Shown here in pieces: positions 1-10,624 of a DNA stretch of 64,000 nucleotides. Numbering within the stretch: the stretch's first letter is position 1; every line of letters begins with the position of its first letter. The translations under genes were made by a program, and so were the position numbers. The DNA comes from Litsea cubeba (Eukaryota; Streptophyta; Magnoliopsida; Laurales; Lauraceae), in assembly GCA_012931725.1 (NCBI GenBank), contig CM022951.1, positions 3,517,849-3,581,848 on the forward strand, in the 5' to 3' direction. Below the pieces are notes generated by a model, which ran no database searches, was not told the DNA's origin, and saw only the letters and a program-made list of their open reading frames with translations.

Positions 1-719
1 ATCTGCACAAATATGTACAGTGCAGTCAAAACAGTGCACAGAACTGCACTAAAAGAGACTGACGACCCGCTCTTCAGTGTGATTTCATGCACGTGGGCCC
101 CACCAGATCATTAGAGGACAGATCAGAGGTCGGGGATGAAGGCACAGAATATTTTCGCAAGTGATGGAAGAAGTTTCAGCCAAAAACAATCAAGATCCTT
201 GATTTTGGACAGCTGAGATGAAATCAGAGGGTGAAAATTGAATTTCCACAAATTGTGATAGAAGACCTACCTCGGATGGGGAAAATAGTCCTGAGAAATC
301 GCCACAAATACCAGCAATAGCAGTCGACCAACATGGGCTGGTTCCGCAGAGTTGTTGAAGAAGATCTCAGGTGGGCCACACCTGATCTGAGATGATCTGG
401 GATGATCGGAGGGATTCCAGACGTGGAAGATGTCTTGGAGGATCTACAGATCCTTGTAACTTGAGGAAACTACAGCACTAGGGCATGTACAGAAGGCTCT
501 GATACCATGTCTGTGTAATAGAATGGAAGCAGTTGTGAGAGAATGCTCAATCCAGTCCCCTTTGAGGGTCGACTGTTGTTCATATATGTAGGGGCTCAAT
601 TCCCTAATTACAATCAATTAAGTTTCTCAGATCCTAAACTGTAGCAACAAACTAAGTAATATCCTTTGACTAAGTACAATACAATAAATGGGCCTGCTGA
701 GATTGGGCTTGGATTGACA
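1..719 (-). mobile_element. Left-edge LTR retrotransposon, 5' LTR plus primer-binding site
   Basis: Read on the minus strand, a segment at 508-719 begins TGTCAATCC and ends ACAGACA, the TG...CA ends of an LTR of about 212 bp. Directly after it (495-507) is TGGTATCAGAGCC, the initiator-Met tRNA primer-binding site used by copia-type and TRIM elements. The internal region would run leftward out of the window; 1-494 shows no readable gag. Family assignment beyond Met-tRNA-primed is not possible here. Confidence 0.6.
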
Positions 720-735
720 CCAGGGCACCTATTTT

Positions 736-1082
736 TGTAGCTCCATGGGTAGGGTTTGTGTGAAAAGTGCCGAAGCACGATAGAGGTCTCTATGGAGACT
801 ACACATCTCTGTGGAGACTACACAAGGACACACCTCTCTAAGGAACCTAAATCCCACAAATATAATTAAAATTTTGAAGCCTGAGATTGAATCTCTACAA
901 TATGCATATAAATAAGCAAAGCAAATTAAGATTCCGAATCGAGCTATGAAACTAAAGAAATTAGAAACTATCTTAGTTGCAACCCAATTAATTAATGAAA
1001 TAAAATTAGAAAACTTTAAAGCTTTTTTCGGTCCCACACGTGGACCATGAGTCCCCTTGCAACAGTTCATTAAACCGCATCA
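736..1082 (-). repeat. LTR-like fragment related to 42851-43218
   Basis: This stretch shares its layout and several blocks with the solo LTR at 42851-43218: the 'aagtgccg(g/a)agcac' block near one end, an AT-rich middle, the block 'ggtcccaca(c/t)gtggaccatg', and a final GCATCA. It is diverged and I see no clean target-site duplication. It is probably an old LTR of the same family, in the same orientation. No gene is visible in it. Confidence 0.4.
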
Positions 1083-1609
1083 ATATCTTACCAAGTTGCA
1101 TGTGGAGCTAGTAGAGTGATGAGGACATCAATCCCAAGTATTCCAAGGTCTATTGAAGGCATCGTCACAAGAACAGGGCAGATCAAGCTTCTTTGTGGAT
1201 GGATCAGCCTTCCATAGGCCTAATCCATCAAGATCACGGAGATCTAAAGAAGATCCACCGTTGGATCTAAGTTTTAAGGAGGATCCACCATTGGATTTGT
1301 CATCTCGCTTACTGAAGGCCTCCTGTTACATGTCTGGAAGACCCCACATCAGAAAGGCCCACAGGAGATGGATTACTAAAGATATTTCATGAAGACTTAA
1401 AAGAGAAGTGGGGCCGAAGGAGTTAAAATTGAAGAATAGAAGAGAAGGAGAAAGAGGGAAAGAGGGCTCACAATTTAACCAAGGAGCACCTCGGGATGTG
1501 TGCGCAACGGGTATTACGCACAGCATCCCTTGCGCAAGACCACTTTGCCGCACTTATTTTATTTCTCTTTATTTGTTTTATTTGTTTTATTTATGTTTTA
1601 CAGTTTAAC
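1083..1609. other. No gene seen
   Basis: Short open frames occur on both strands (for example 1153-1392) but none resembles a known family. A purine-rich tract lies around 1430-1470. Nothing else can be supported. Confidence 0.4.
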
Positions 1610-1618
1610 GGATGGATG

Positions 1619-2699
1619 CAAGGATGAAAATAGCGGTAGCGGCGGGCGTAGCGGCCCGCTGCCAAACCGCTACGAAGCGGGCGATACGCAGCGGCGTAGC
1701 GGTGCGATTTGAAAAAATTGCCCAAAAAATTCCAGAAAAATCCAGAAAATTGTAAAATGAAAGAATATGTGGTTCTTTTGCAAAAGTAAGAAAAGGGCGC
1801 GTAGCGGTGCCCTCAATATATGAAGTCCTGTATCGCTGTATAAATAAAAAATAATAGTAATGATTAGTTTTTTCACATGTATTCATGTTTCTTAGTCATA
1901 CTAACTTAGGAGGTAATGGAAAGCTCATAAAAAAAAGAAAAAAAAAGAAAAAAAAAAAAGAACTAGAACATGAAATAAAGCATAAGACTTAAGAGTTAGG
2001 TCATTACTCATTAATGAACATTGAACAATTAAATATCAATACTTCAACATTCAAGGTTTAAATTCAATTAAGTGAATGAACTATGAAGTTATGAAGTGAT
2101 CAACAATCAACATTCAACACCAATTTAAAGTGGTCAACAATCAACATTCAACACCAATTTAGAAATGACAGAGTAGATAGTTAGAGAAGGAAATATGAAT
2201 ACCTTAGTCACCAGCACAATGAGGGTTCTTTATAAAATAATTTAATTAAGACCGGTTTGAAATCTAGTGGTAATAAGTAACTATATCTTTACTACTATAC
2301 AATTTCAAACATAATTAAACAGGTCTAATATCTTATCTAACAAGTTATGATAATAATAGGCATCCAAGCACAAAAACGGAAAGACAACCAGCGAAAGAGT
2401 CCTAGCTATCATGGTCAAGTAGGATCCTTTCGTCTTCTTGATTGACACTTTTCTAAAACATGCGCTTCGCGGAGGGGGTCCGGGGGTATCCCTCGGCGGG
2501 GGTCGAGTTGACTGGTCAGCTCACGGGGGCCCAGGGGCAGCGCCCCCGGAAAAAAAAAAAAAAAAACGATACATATCGCCGCCACGTTTTGTGGCGGTCG
2601 TAGCGGCCGCTACACATGTAGCGGCGGTAGCGGTGCGATACCCGCTTTTTACAAAATATCGTGGCGGTACCGGCTGCCGCGGCCGATATTTTTATCCAT
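1619..2699. mobile_element. Possible non-autonomous Mutator-like (or hAT) element
   Basis: The direct repeat GGATGGATG stands at 1610-1618 and again at 2700-2708. Between them the ends form an imperfect inverted repeat of about 24 bp: the left end reads AGGATGAAAATAGCGG and the right end, reversed, reads TGGATAAAAATATCGG, both followed by more GCGG-rich sequence. Inside, two CpG-rich blocks (about 1632-1710 and 2575-2690) built of 'gtagcgg' words flank an AT-rich middle with poly-A runs. No transposase is present. A 9-bp duplication fits Mutator-like elements; read as 8 bp it would fit hAT. The duplication is low-complexity, which lowers confidence. Confidence 0.4.
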
Positions 2700-2708
2700 G
2701 GATGGATG

Positions 2709-3899
2709 TAGTTCTTAGCCTATATTTTTATCTTATCCTTCCATTAGTAGGGTTTATTTGCTTTCTTTAAAACTTGTATCTCTTTTTGGGAGAAGACGGT
2801 AATGATTGATGAATGCCATTAAAAAAAAAAAAGTAATGATTGATGAATGAATAAAGAAGTTTCATGGAAGCCTTCTTGAGAACATCTCCTACTGGAACTT
2901 CTTCCTTGCCCGTGATGGGGAGTTTGGCATGAGGCCAATGCTCTTATCTTCTTCCCCCTCCAGGTATTCTCCATCTCTTTCTTGTCTGTTTTCGTCCTTC
3001 CATTTCAAATTTCCATCAAATCTAGATCTAGATCAATCCCACCATAGGAACCCTAGATCTTGTCCCAAACCCCAACCTAAACCCCAATCCAAGCCATCTA
3101 ACCATCTCCATTCCCAAGACCAGCCCCTATATCCTTGACCGATCCCCTCCATGGCTCCATCCATTACTGAAGACCTAGATCTACCCACATCAGGTCTAGA
3201 TCTACATCCCACAAGTGTAGGTCTAAATCTGATCCACCCATAAAACTCCAAATACACCCCACAACCACAACCACCATCAGCCCTAATATCCAACCCCACC
3301 AGACTTGGCTGAACCTGATCTGGGGCCCAAATCCACCTGGCTAACCAGGCCCAGCCCATTTCCAAGTGGGCAGGCCCACGTTGGAGCCCAAATCAGCCCC
3401 TCTTATTAAAATTTTCACCCCATTTGAACCCTGATTTCAGTTCTGAATTTTTAATTTGGGCCTTTCAAAGTTGTGGGAATTTATTTTTTTCAAATATGAA
3501 ATTAAACTTTAATTTGCACAATTCCACAAATATCGACTAGTAACCACTTGTGCCAAGCTACCATCAAATCCTTGAAGGACACCGCAAATTTGCTTTGTGT
3601 CAGTGATTCCTAGACAGCGTGGAAGTCTTAACCTTCCATTGGATCCAACTTTAATTAATTGGGATCTTATTGCAGTATTGTGACAAGCCTTGGATCACCG
3701 TTAATTGCTTGTTGAATTTTACATTGAATGGTGTGCCTAACTTCAATTTAAGTGGTTTAATTATATAATTGTTAAGAATTTTCTTGATCTCAAAATCATA
3801 TCATTTGGGCTAGTCAACCCCGTCCTGCATCATACAGGCTGATACAACCTTGTGTTCTTTCAGTCTTTAGCTAGCTGAATGCTCGTCATCTTTCACAAA
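2709..3899. other. No recognisable gene
   Basis: Contains an open frame rich in Ser and Pro at 2929-3138, followed by a stretch with repeated AGATCTA words (3020-3250). I recognise no family and see no splice structure. From about 3400 the sequence becomes AT-rich. Confidence 0.35.
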
Positions 3900-5065
3900 T
3901 TTTAATGACATTCATCTTCATGTGGGGCGAATCACAACCCAAATGTCCATTACACCCCCCGCATGTAACTGTTGGATGACATGCTCTCGGATGGAAGTAG
4001 TTTGTCATGTTCATATTCTTATTTGATCTACTTGAACCGTAGTATGGTGACAACCATAGAGATCGCAGGTGCTTGTGTTGGCTTAATGCATCGGTGATGA
4101 GATTATCTTTGTTGTCCTTGTGTCAAATCAGAGAAGTGAACACCTGGAGATAGGTGTTTCATTTGACACAGCACGAGCTCATCTTTTGCTGGGATTGAAG
4201 GTGCTTTAGAGCCCCATGATCTGAATATAAAGCAAAGTCCTTTACGATCAAATAATGCTACCAATATCAGAGCACTTGCAGTACAATGTAGAACTCCACA
4301 TCGCAAGTAGAGTATTGCTGCTTGGCATCGAAGAGCTTCTCAATGAAGAAGGCTATATATGATGTCCTTGGCTTAGGACTCCTCCAATAGCAATATGAGA
4401 GGTATCACAACTTAGCTCAAAGATCTTCTCGAAGTCTGGTTAGTGTAAACCTAGAGCCTTTGTCATCTTATGCTTGATCCTCTCAAATGCACGAGCTACT
4501 ACATTGGTCCATTTGAAATCTCCTTGATTCATGCAATCGGTGATTGGCGCCATGATGCTGTTGAAGTTTCGTAAAAACCAACGGGAAAAGGTTACGAGTT
4601 CATGGAAACTCTCAACTTCAGATATGTTTGCCGGAGTAGACCATTCAATGATTGCCTTCACTCTAGTAGTATCTTGTTCAATGTCATGGCATGTACCAAC
4701 ATAGCCCAAGAAGACTACAAGTCGCTAGTGAAAGTGCACTTCTTAAGGGGAAGGTAAAAGTGCTCACGTTGTAGGACTCGAAAGACTTCTCCTAGATGCC
4801 CAATGGGCTCCCCCTTCGTTTTCTTGTAAATGGGGATATCATCAAAATAAACAACAAACTTACAGAGGAATGGCCATGATAGCTGAGTTATCACGCACAT
4901 GAAGGTGCTCAAAGTTGGTTAATCAGAATGGCATAACCACCGTTTGTAAAGTCCATCCTTAGTTTTGAATGTTGTCTTCCATTCATCGCACTACTGAATG
5001 CGTATCTGATGGTAACCGCCGTAGATCAAGCTTCAATACAACATTAGATCCTTTGAGATCTCATA
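3900..5065 (-). pseudogene. Decayed Ty3/gypsy pol (RT, RNase H, start of integrase)
   Basis: Read leftward from about 5060 the fragments follow gypsy pol order, with frameshifts and stops. First comes the reverse-transcriptase segment of the 'GYHQIRI...DEWKT' type, then a degraded 'MPF-LTN-P-STFM' block and the catalytic block FVVYFDDIPIY near 4840 (aspartate pair present). The thumb-type sequence around 4440-4709 (AIIEWSTP, then FSRWFLRNF) follows. Next is an RNase H start, PDFEKIFELSCD, near 4420, and the RNase H end DNLITDALS near 4100. A GG-NGHLG remnant of the integrase zinc region lies near 3960. No LTRs could be assigned. The element is clearly dead. Confidence 0.75.
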
Positions 5066-5105
5066 TACTGACATCATCATTACCATTGATAATCATGTCA
5101 TCAAC

Positions 5106-5477
5106 TTAGATAAGTAGTATAGTGCAGCATATGGATGTCCATCTGGAACTGACTAGCATACTTGGCTCAAATTCCGGCCTTAAATCCATCTGGAACTGAA
5201 TAACATGGGATTCTTTTTTAATCTTTTTCACATGAATGAGAAAGGCAGAAGGTACATCTTTCAAGATCATTGAGTTCATTTCATTTGATAAGGCAAGAAA
5301 TCCACTAAAATTCTTTTGGACTGTCTTGGAACCCTGACAATACTTGGCTGGTACTGTAACTAGATAGAATTTTCTAGCTTTATTTGTCTGATGACAGAGC
5401 TTGTGCAAGTGATTCCACATATCATAAGCTTTTGAGAAAGATTGTAGAGACAGATATGGAAGATTCAATTGACTCAA
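5106..5477 (-). pseudogene. Ty1/copia gag fragment
   Basis: About 115 residues open on the minus strand resemble the gag (UBN2-type) region of copia elements. It begins with S-x-AYDMWNHL, continues with NKARKFYL and the Q-G-SKTVQKNFSGF block, and ends with a QFQMDLRPEFEP segment. It lacks the zinc knuckle and all of pol, so it is a relic. It sits between the gypsy pol relic and the ribosomal-protein exon and may lie inside that gene's upstream intron. Confidence 0.5.
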
Positions 5478-5855
5478 TACATGGAATTGAGTTCCTAGAA
5501 ATTCATGCTAGAATGGGTTCTAGCAAAAGGATTATCGAAGAGGTGAGGGTGAAGGATATAATGTGTAGATATAGATGGGACCTTACCTTTCTAGGATTTC
5601 ATTTGCTAGGGTGATGGTTGGGTATTCATTTTCCATCTCCCCTTAATTCATTTTCCATAAAAGGGAGAGTATTTTGATGGGTATTTATGGATCTTCACCT
5701 TTGTTTCTTCTATGTTAGCCACTCTTAGGAATGCACTTAGAATTCCAAGGAATTCAATTCCATGCATATAAACGAGCTTAACATGTCACCAGCCAAAACT
5801 CATGCACTTTTTTTTTTAATAACTAATGAGGTGCCAATTTGATTGATATGATCAG

Positions 5856-5999
5856 GATAAGCATTCGCGAAGGGGTCTTCAAGCAATGGTCCAAAGGAGG
5901 AAGAAGCTGCTCAAGTATCTCCGGAGAACAGATTGGGAATCTTACTGCTTTGTTATTTCTAAGCTTGGACTTAAGGACAATCCTGATTACAAGAAGTAG
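5856..5999 (+). CDS. Last exon of an organellar-type ribosomal protein uS15 (S15)
   Basis: The exon opens after a plausible acceptor (...ATGATCAG at 5848-5855, with a T-rich tract upstream) and encodes 47 residues before TAG at 5997-5999. It carries the C-terminal helical signature of uS15: KHSRRGL, MVQRRKKLLKYLRRTD, and ISKLGLKDNP. In bacteria and organelles uS15 binds 16S rRNA at the junction of helices in the small-subunit platform. The NPDYKK tail resembles, from memory, plant nuclear S15-like proteins destined for organelles. The 5' exons, including the rest of the S15 domain and any targeting peptide, were not found to the left, where transposon relics lie. It is therefore either the end of a gene with a TE-filled intron starting outside the window, or an orphan copy. 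The exon itself has no stop or frameshift. Confidence 0.7.
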   Translation, partial: DKHSRRGLQAMVQRRKKLLKYLRRTDWESYCFVISKLGLKDNPDYKK

Positions 6000-6486
6000 G
6001 AGCAGTGTTCCATGAATTTGTTCTTGTAACCTTACATGACCTGCGGATTCAAATTGGACTTCAGTTGAACATGACAAGTAAAGAAATTTTGAACTCCTTT
6101 ATAATTGAAGCCCTCAAGGAATATGATTCAATTAGCAGAATCAGGCGGCCCCGCCTTTTAAACCCTTATAGGCAGCCAATGTGGGGCCTGAGGATTTTTA
6201 AAAATTTTTTTTGCCATGAGATTACTAAAATACATCAAAACCAGCATAGCAAAACTAAATAAACTGAAACATGCTTCCTTCAGTCATATTGTCCTACTGC
6301 TGCTGACGTCATTCAGAAGCAATCTGCCTAGATGGGAGTTGGTAGCTGAGTAGTTGTAAGGGATGACCGACGGAGATAAAAGTTGCATAAAATATGGGGA
6401 TAGAGCTGTAATGGTTCAAGCTAGTGGAGATAACCGTATGTCAAAATTATAAAAAATGTTCAAAACTCAAGCTAAATTCTTTGACT
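6000..6486 (+). other. Probable 3' UTR of the uS15 gene, then gene-free sequence
   Basis: After the uS15 stop codon the sequence is AT-rich without coding features. No decisive polyadenylation signal is seen, so the limit of any 3' UTR is not fixed. The stretch ends at the left terminus of the Harbinger element. Confidence 0.35.
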
Positions 6487-7885
6487 TTAGGGCCCGTTTC
6501 TTTCCCAGAATTTTTGGAATTCATGTCTGGTGGTTGTCTGGGATTTTGAAATGCTGGAATTCTGTAATGCTACTGAATTCTGTTATTTCTAAATTTCCTG
6601 TTTCATTGATGCCTGAATTCCTGTCTGAGAATTCCTTAATTCCTGTCATTCCTGAATTCCCTGTTTCATAACTTAAAATGATTTCTGACTAGAATTTTAC
6701 TCCTGTATGCATTGTTTATATACCAATTTAACCCATCAATATATTTTTACAACTCAATAAGTAAATGTGTTTAGTACTAATGATAAGATGTAGGACTCAA
6801 TGTTGGGCCCACTTTCAAAATTCAAAAAGTAAAAAAGGAAAAACATAATCTGTCAATGAGTTGAAAAGGAAGACAATTGTTTGATTTGTGTGGTGGGTTA
6901 AGGCAGTCCACATCCAAGGCTTTAATCAAGTTTGGTGATATAAGATTGAACTCATCTCAGTTGCATACAGATGTAGCTTATTAAAAATGAAGGCAGGAGA
7001 GGGGGTGGGGTAGTATGATTGTATTTCTTTCATATGCCTATAGATGTAGCTGATTAAAAATAAAGGCAAGGGAGGGGGCGAGGCTGTATCTTTTTCTGAT
7101 GCCTATATAAGTAGCAGATTGATAATGAAAAGAAATATATAGTTCTGATGCTGTGATGTGCCCCACAACTTAATACAAAGTTTTTGAAATCGACATTTCA
7201 TACAGATGGGTGATGAAGACTGTCTAAAAAAATTTCTAATTGGAAATTTTTATCAATCCAATATTTAGCCTACAAGCAATTGTCTAACAAATAAATACAT
7301 AAAACAGCGCAAAATAAAGCCAAATACTTTTTTTGGGTACCCAAATAAAGCCAAATACTAGATGGCTAACAATGACAGTTGTTCATCTAATTTTGGAGCA
7401 GCAGACACAATGACAGTCACTTCTTTTTGGGTGCTAAGTCTTTTGAAAACAACTCTCTTGGAAACAATTGATCATGTAATATGGAATCACAATGGTCTGT
7501 CACTTAGGATAGATACAAATACATAGAACCACATCAAACCTGCCAAACATAATATATATCCATTTCAAACCTGCCAAACATAATATAGATCATAAATACA
7601 CATAGAACCATATCAAGCTTGCATCTATCCATCACAATAAAATAAGTAGTAATTTGTTCATCCAAAAGTAGCATGCATCCATTCATTCATAGGTACTAAA
7701 GGTCTTCATATCCATCCACACAACATAATGTGGTAATTACAATCATCCAAAAGTAAATAGTTTTCCTAGATCCATCTATCACAACAAAATAAGTAGTAAT
7801 TTGTTCCTAATCGTCAAAACATACTACCATCCATTTTCATCAAAATGGAAACTTCTTTTCAAGTCTTAACGAAATTCATGGGATA

Positions 7886-8867
7886 TCAACTAGATGAACC
7901 TTGATTAAAGTTCATCTCCAACCATTCCAACTTCATGTCATCATCCAAACTCATGAATGTCACTGCAGTTATGTGATCACGAACGAGGAAGTTAATTACT
8001 GCCATTTTCATATGTCGTGGTATACTTGCAAGAGAAGTAACAGCTGCTGTAATCTTTGGAATTATGTTGTCATGCGGATTCATTTGGTCCGCAAGAGCAT
8101 AAACAGCATTTGCAACCCTATCCAATGTTTCTTTTACTTCATCGCTCGTCTTGGACTTATTCTTCTTACTAGTCCTGCTTGTGCTAGTCTGTCTTGATGG
8201 GATGGATGTACGCCTTGGTGAATTTACACTAGGCTGAGGCAGATTAGGCTCATTCATATCATCCAATCCATGTGGCTGGTTCCCAAGACTCTCATTCATG
8301 GTTTCTTCGTCCATCTCCGTTTCTGGAGCATTTGTCTGGCTCCTTTCAATTCCAGTAAGGGCTATTTCACCTTCGGCAATATCATCAGCGATGAGATCAT
8401 GGATCTCCTCATAGAACTTTACTGCGATACGTCTGTACTTCGCCAACTTGCTCTTTGCCTGTATCAAGTTCATTTAGTTAGAATATAATTTATTGAATAT
8501 AAAACACATGAAGACAACATTGTAATCAAATACAACTTATATGCTAAATTTACCTGCTCCAAGTTGTCCCAAACATCGTCATCAGCTGTTACCATCTTGA
8601 GGGTATCGTCCCATCCGAAACCAGACATGCTAAGAAGTTGTTTCACTTCTCTATATCGTGTCCGCCAATTTTTGAACTTATTCTTAGCATTGCTTGCAGT
8701 GGGTTCCAATCCAGTTTTTTCCTTTACCTTTGTTATAGCTTCCTCCCAACAAGCATTATTGAAGTTTTTCTCAACTTTTCTTCCCGTGAGTTTCATTTCT
8801 AGAAGCGTGTCCATTAAAACCCTCTCCGCTCTTGGATTCCATTTGAAATTATCTTTTCTCTGTGACC
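7886..8867 (-). CDS. Harbinger Myb/SANT-like DNA-binding protein (element's second gene)
   Basis: Two exons are clear: 8554-8867 and 7886-8458, joined by donor GAGCAG|GTAAAT and acceptor TACAG|GCAAAG (rightmost base of the second exon 8458). A short upstream first exon must exist because 8867 follows an acceptor and is out of codon phase by two bases; I could not place it. The first exon encodes a Myb/SANT-like domain of the PF12776 type: KWNPRAERVLMD, then a NAKNKFKNWRTRY helix, then SGFGWDD and DDDVWDNL. The second exon gives an acidic/Ser-rich linker, a basic TSKKNKSK patch and a conserved-looking C-terminus ending at 7886. In characterised PIF/Harbinger systems this partner binds the element ends and helps bring the transposase to them. 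No stop interrupts it. Confidence 0.8.
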
Positions 8868-9174
8868 CTAATGAGATGTGATCATAGGTAATTGTTTTAA
8901 CTCATAAAAATGGACTAAATTCTGCCAATGTTTATGTCATAAAAAAACCATGAAGATTTGATGAAAGAAAGTTATCATTCTGATTAGCAACTATAAAATA
9001 TGTAACCAGAACTATACATTTTCATAAACATATAAACAATACAAAAAATAACTACACATTGACTGTTATAGGACCTCTTGACATCATAAAACAATACCAA
9101 AAATAACAACCCTTTACGATCCAAGCCAGTCATGCAAAAAGATATCTTTCTTGCTACCTTTATCATTGGTCACT

Positions 9175-10624
9175 TTATTCTTGGTGCTGCTCATAATCAT
9201 ACCACATTTGCTCAGCTATTGAGTCCCGAAATGCTTGCCAACTTTCTCTATTGGAACTTGGGACTGTTTCTGAGTTTCTGCTCCTTATCAAGGGAGGATC
9301 AGCTCTAGATGTTGCAGCCATGGAAATTGTTTCAAGCATTGGGTCTCCAACATTATGCATAACTATGTGGTTGTGGATAACAGTAGAAGCAATGACAATA
9401 TCTCGCTGAGTGATCAATGAATAACCTTGCGGCATACGTAAAATCGAAAAGCGATTCTTAACAACTCCAAACACTCGTTCTATGGTGGTACGTAATGAGG
9501 AGTGCCGCAAATTAAAAAGTTCTCGAGAATTAACTGGAGGACATTCCTCAAACTCTCTCAGATGGTAACGCACACTTCTATAAGGTGTCAAAAATCCGGG
9601 CGCATTACCAAAACCAGCATCCACTAAATAAATTTTACCTACACGTGCAAATTAATTAAGTATGACTAAATTAGACTTGACTTAAGTGTACATATACATC
9701 TAAAATGTGCATATAATTTGTTGTAAAGTTTCATTACCATCTGCCACTGCCAGCCTATCACTTCTGTTCAATGCGGAGAAAAGCACAGTAGCATCTGCTG
9801 CAGATCCTTCCCATCCCGCAAGCACATAGTGAAATAACATGTCAAATCCGCATGCCATAAGACAATTTTGCGATAGCTGGCCATGCCTATTTCGATATTT
9901 AGCTTGCAACGAAAATGGTACATGAGCGGGCACATGTGTACCATCTATTGCACCTATGCAATCCTATTGATATCACAAACAAGTTATGTATATTAAAAAA
10001 ATTGCTCTACTCCTTATTCATAAACAAGTTATGTATATTAAAAAAATTGCTCTGCTCCTTATTCATACTTAGTTATAAAAAAAGAAAAAAACTATTAAAT
10101 GAACTAACCTTAAAATATGGATAGAATCTATTATTTGTCCTAATTTGCAATGGAGTTGGGGAATTATCTGGAACTCGAACATAATCTGGATAGACCTTGC
10201 AAATTGCATTCAATACTTTATGAAAATATCGACTAACAGTGGCACCTAAATGGTTGAACCGATTGGCAATGACCCTGTTAGTAACATTATGGGCCAATGT
10301 ATGGAGAAACATTGCTAACTGCTCATCCACTGTCATTGCTCGTGTGTTTTCAAGCAATCCCCGTTGCATAAGTGTATCACGTAATTTCATAAAACAGTCG
10401 GGAGTCATACGCAAGTTCTCATGACATTGAGGCCCGTCACTGGATAATAGCTCATTTACCCACTCTTCGCCCGACAAATATGAAACACGTCGTTGTTTTC
10501 TAGGTCGTTCCTCTTCTAAGGATAGCCACACTGCAACCAACTGACAACATGCTACCACGGCGGCGACAACAGCAGGTATAAATCGTCTTTTGCGTGATTC
10601 TGTTGTAATGCAATACTTATGCAT
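9175..10624 (-). CDS. PIF/Harbinger transposase (DDE_Tnp_4 / HARBI1 type)
   Basis: Three exons splice cleanly: 10109-10624 (donor AAG|GTTAGT), 9738-9963 (acceptor AATAG|GATTGC, donor GATG|GTAATG) and 9175-9638 (acceptor TGTAG|GTAAAA). With the ATG at 10624 this gives about 401 residues, near the usual length. Exon 1 holds the N-terminal helix-turn-helix-like region (LRMTPDCFMKLRD, NRVIANRF, TVSRYFHKVL). The catalytic residues are present: D in GAIDGTHV (exon 2), D in GWEGSAADATVL, D in YLVDAGFG and E in LRTTIERVFGVVKNR (exon 3). It should cut and paste the element at TWA targets. The start codon is uncertain; an extra 5' exon cannot be excluded. All frames are open, so recent or current activity is possible. 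Confidence 0.85.

Noticed and set aside
2929..3138. Ser/Pro-rich frame as a possible transit-peptide exon of the uS15 gene
   Set aside because: Composition alone is not evidence; no donor joining to 5856 in phase could be argued.
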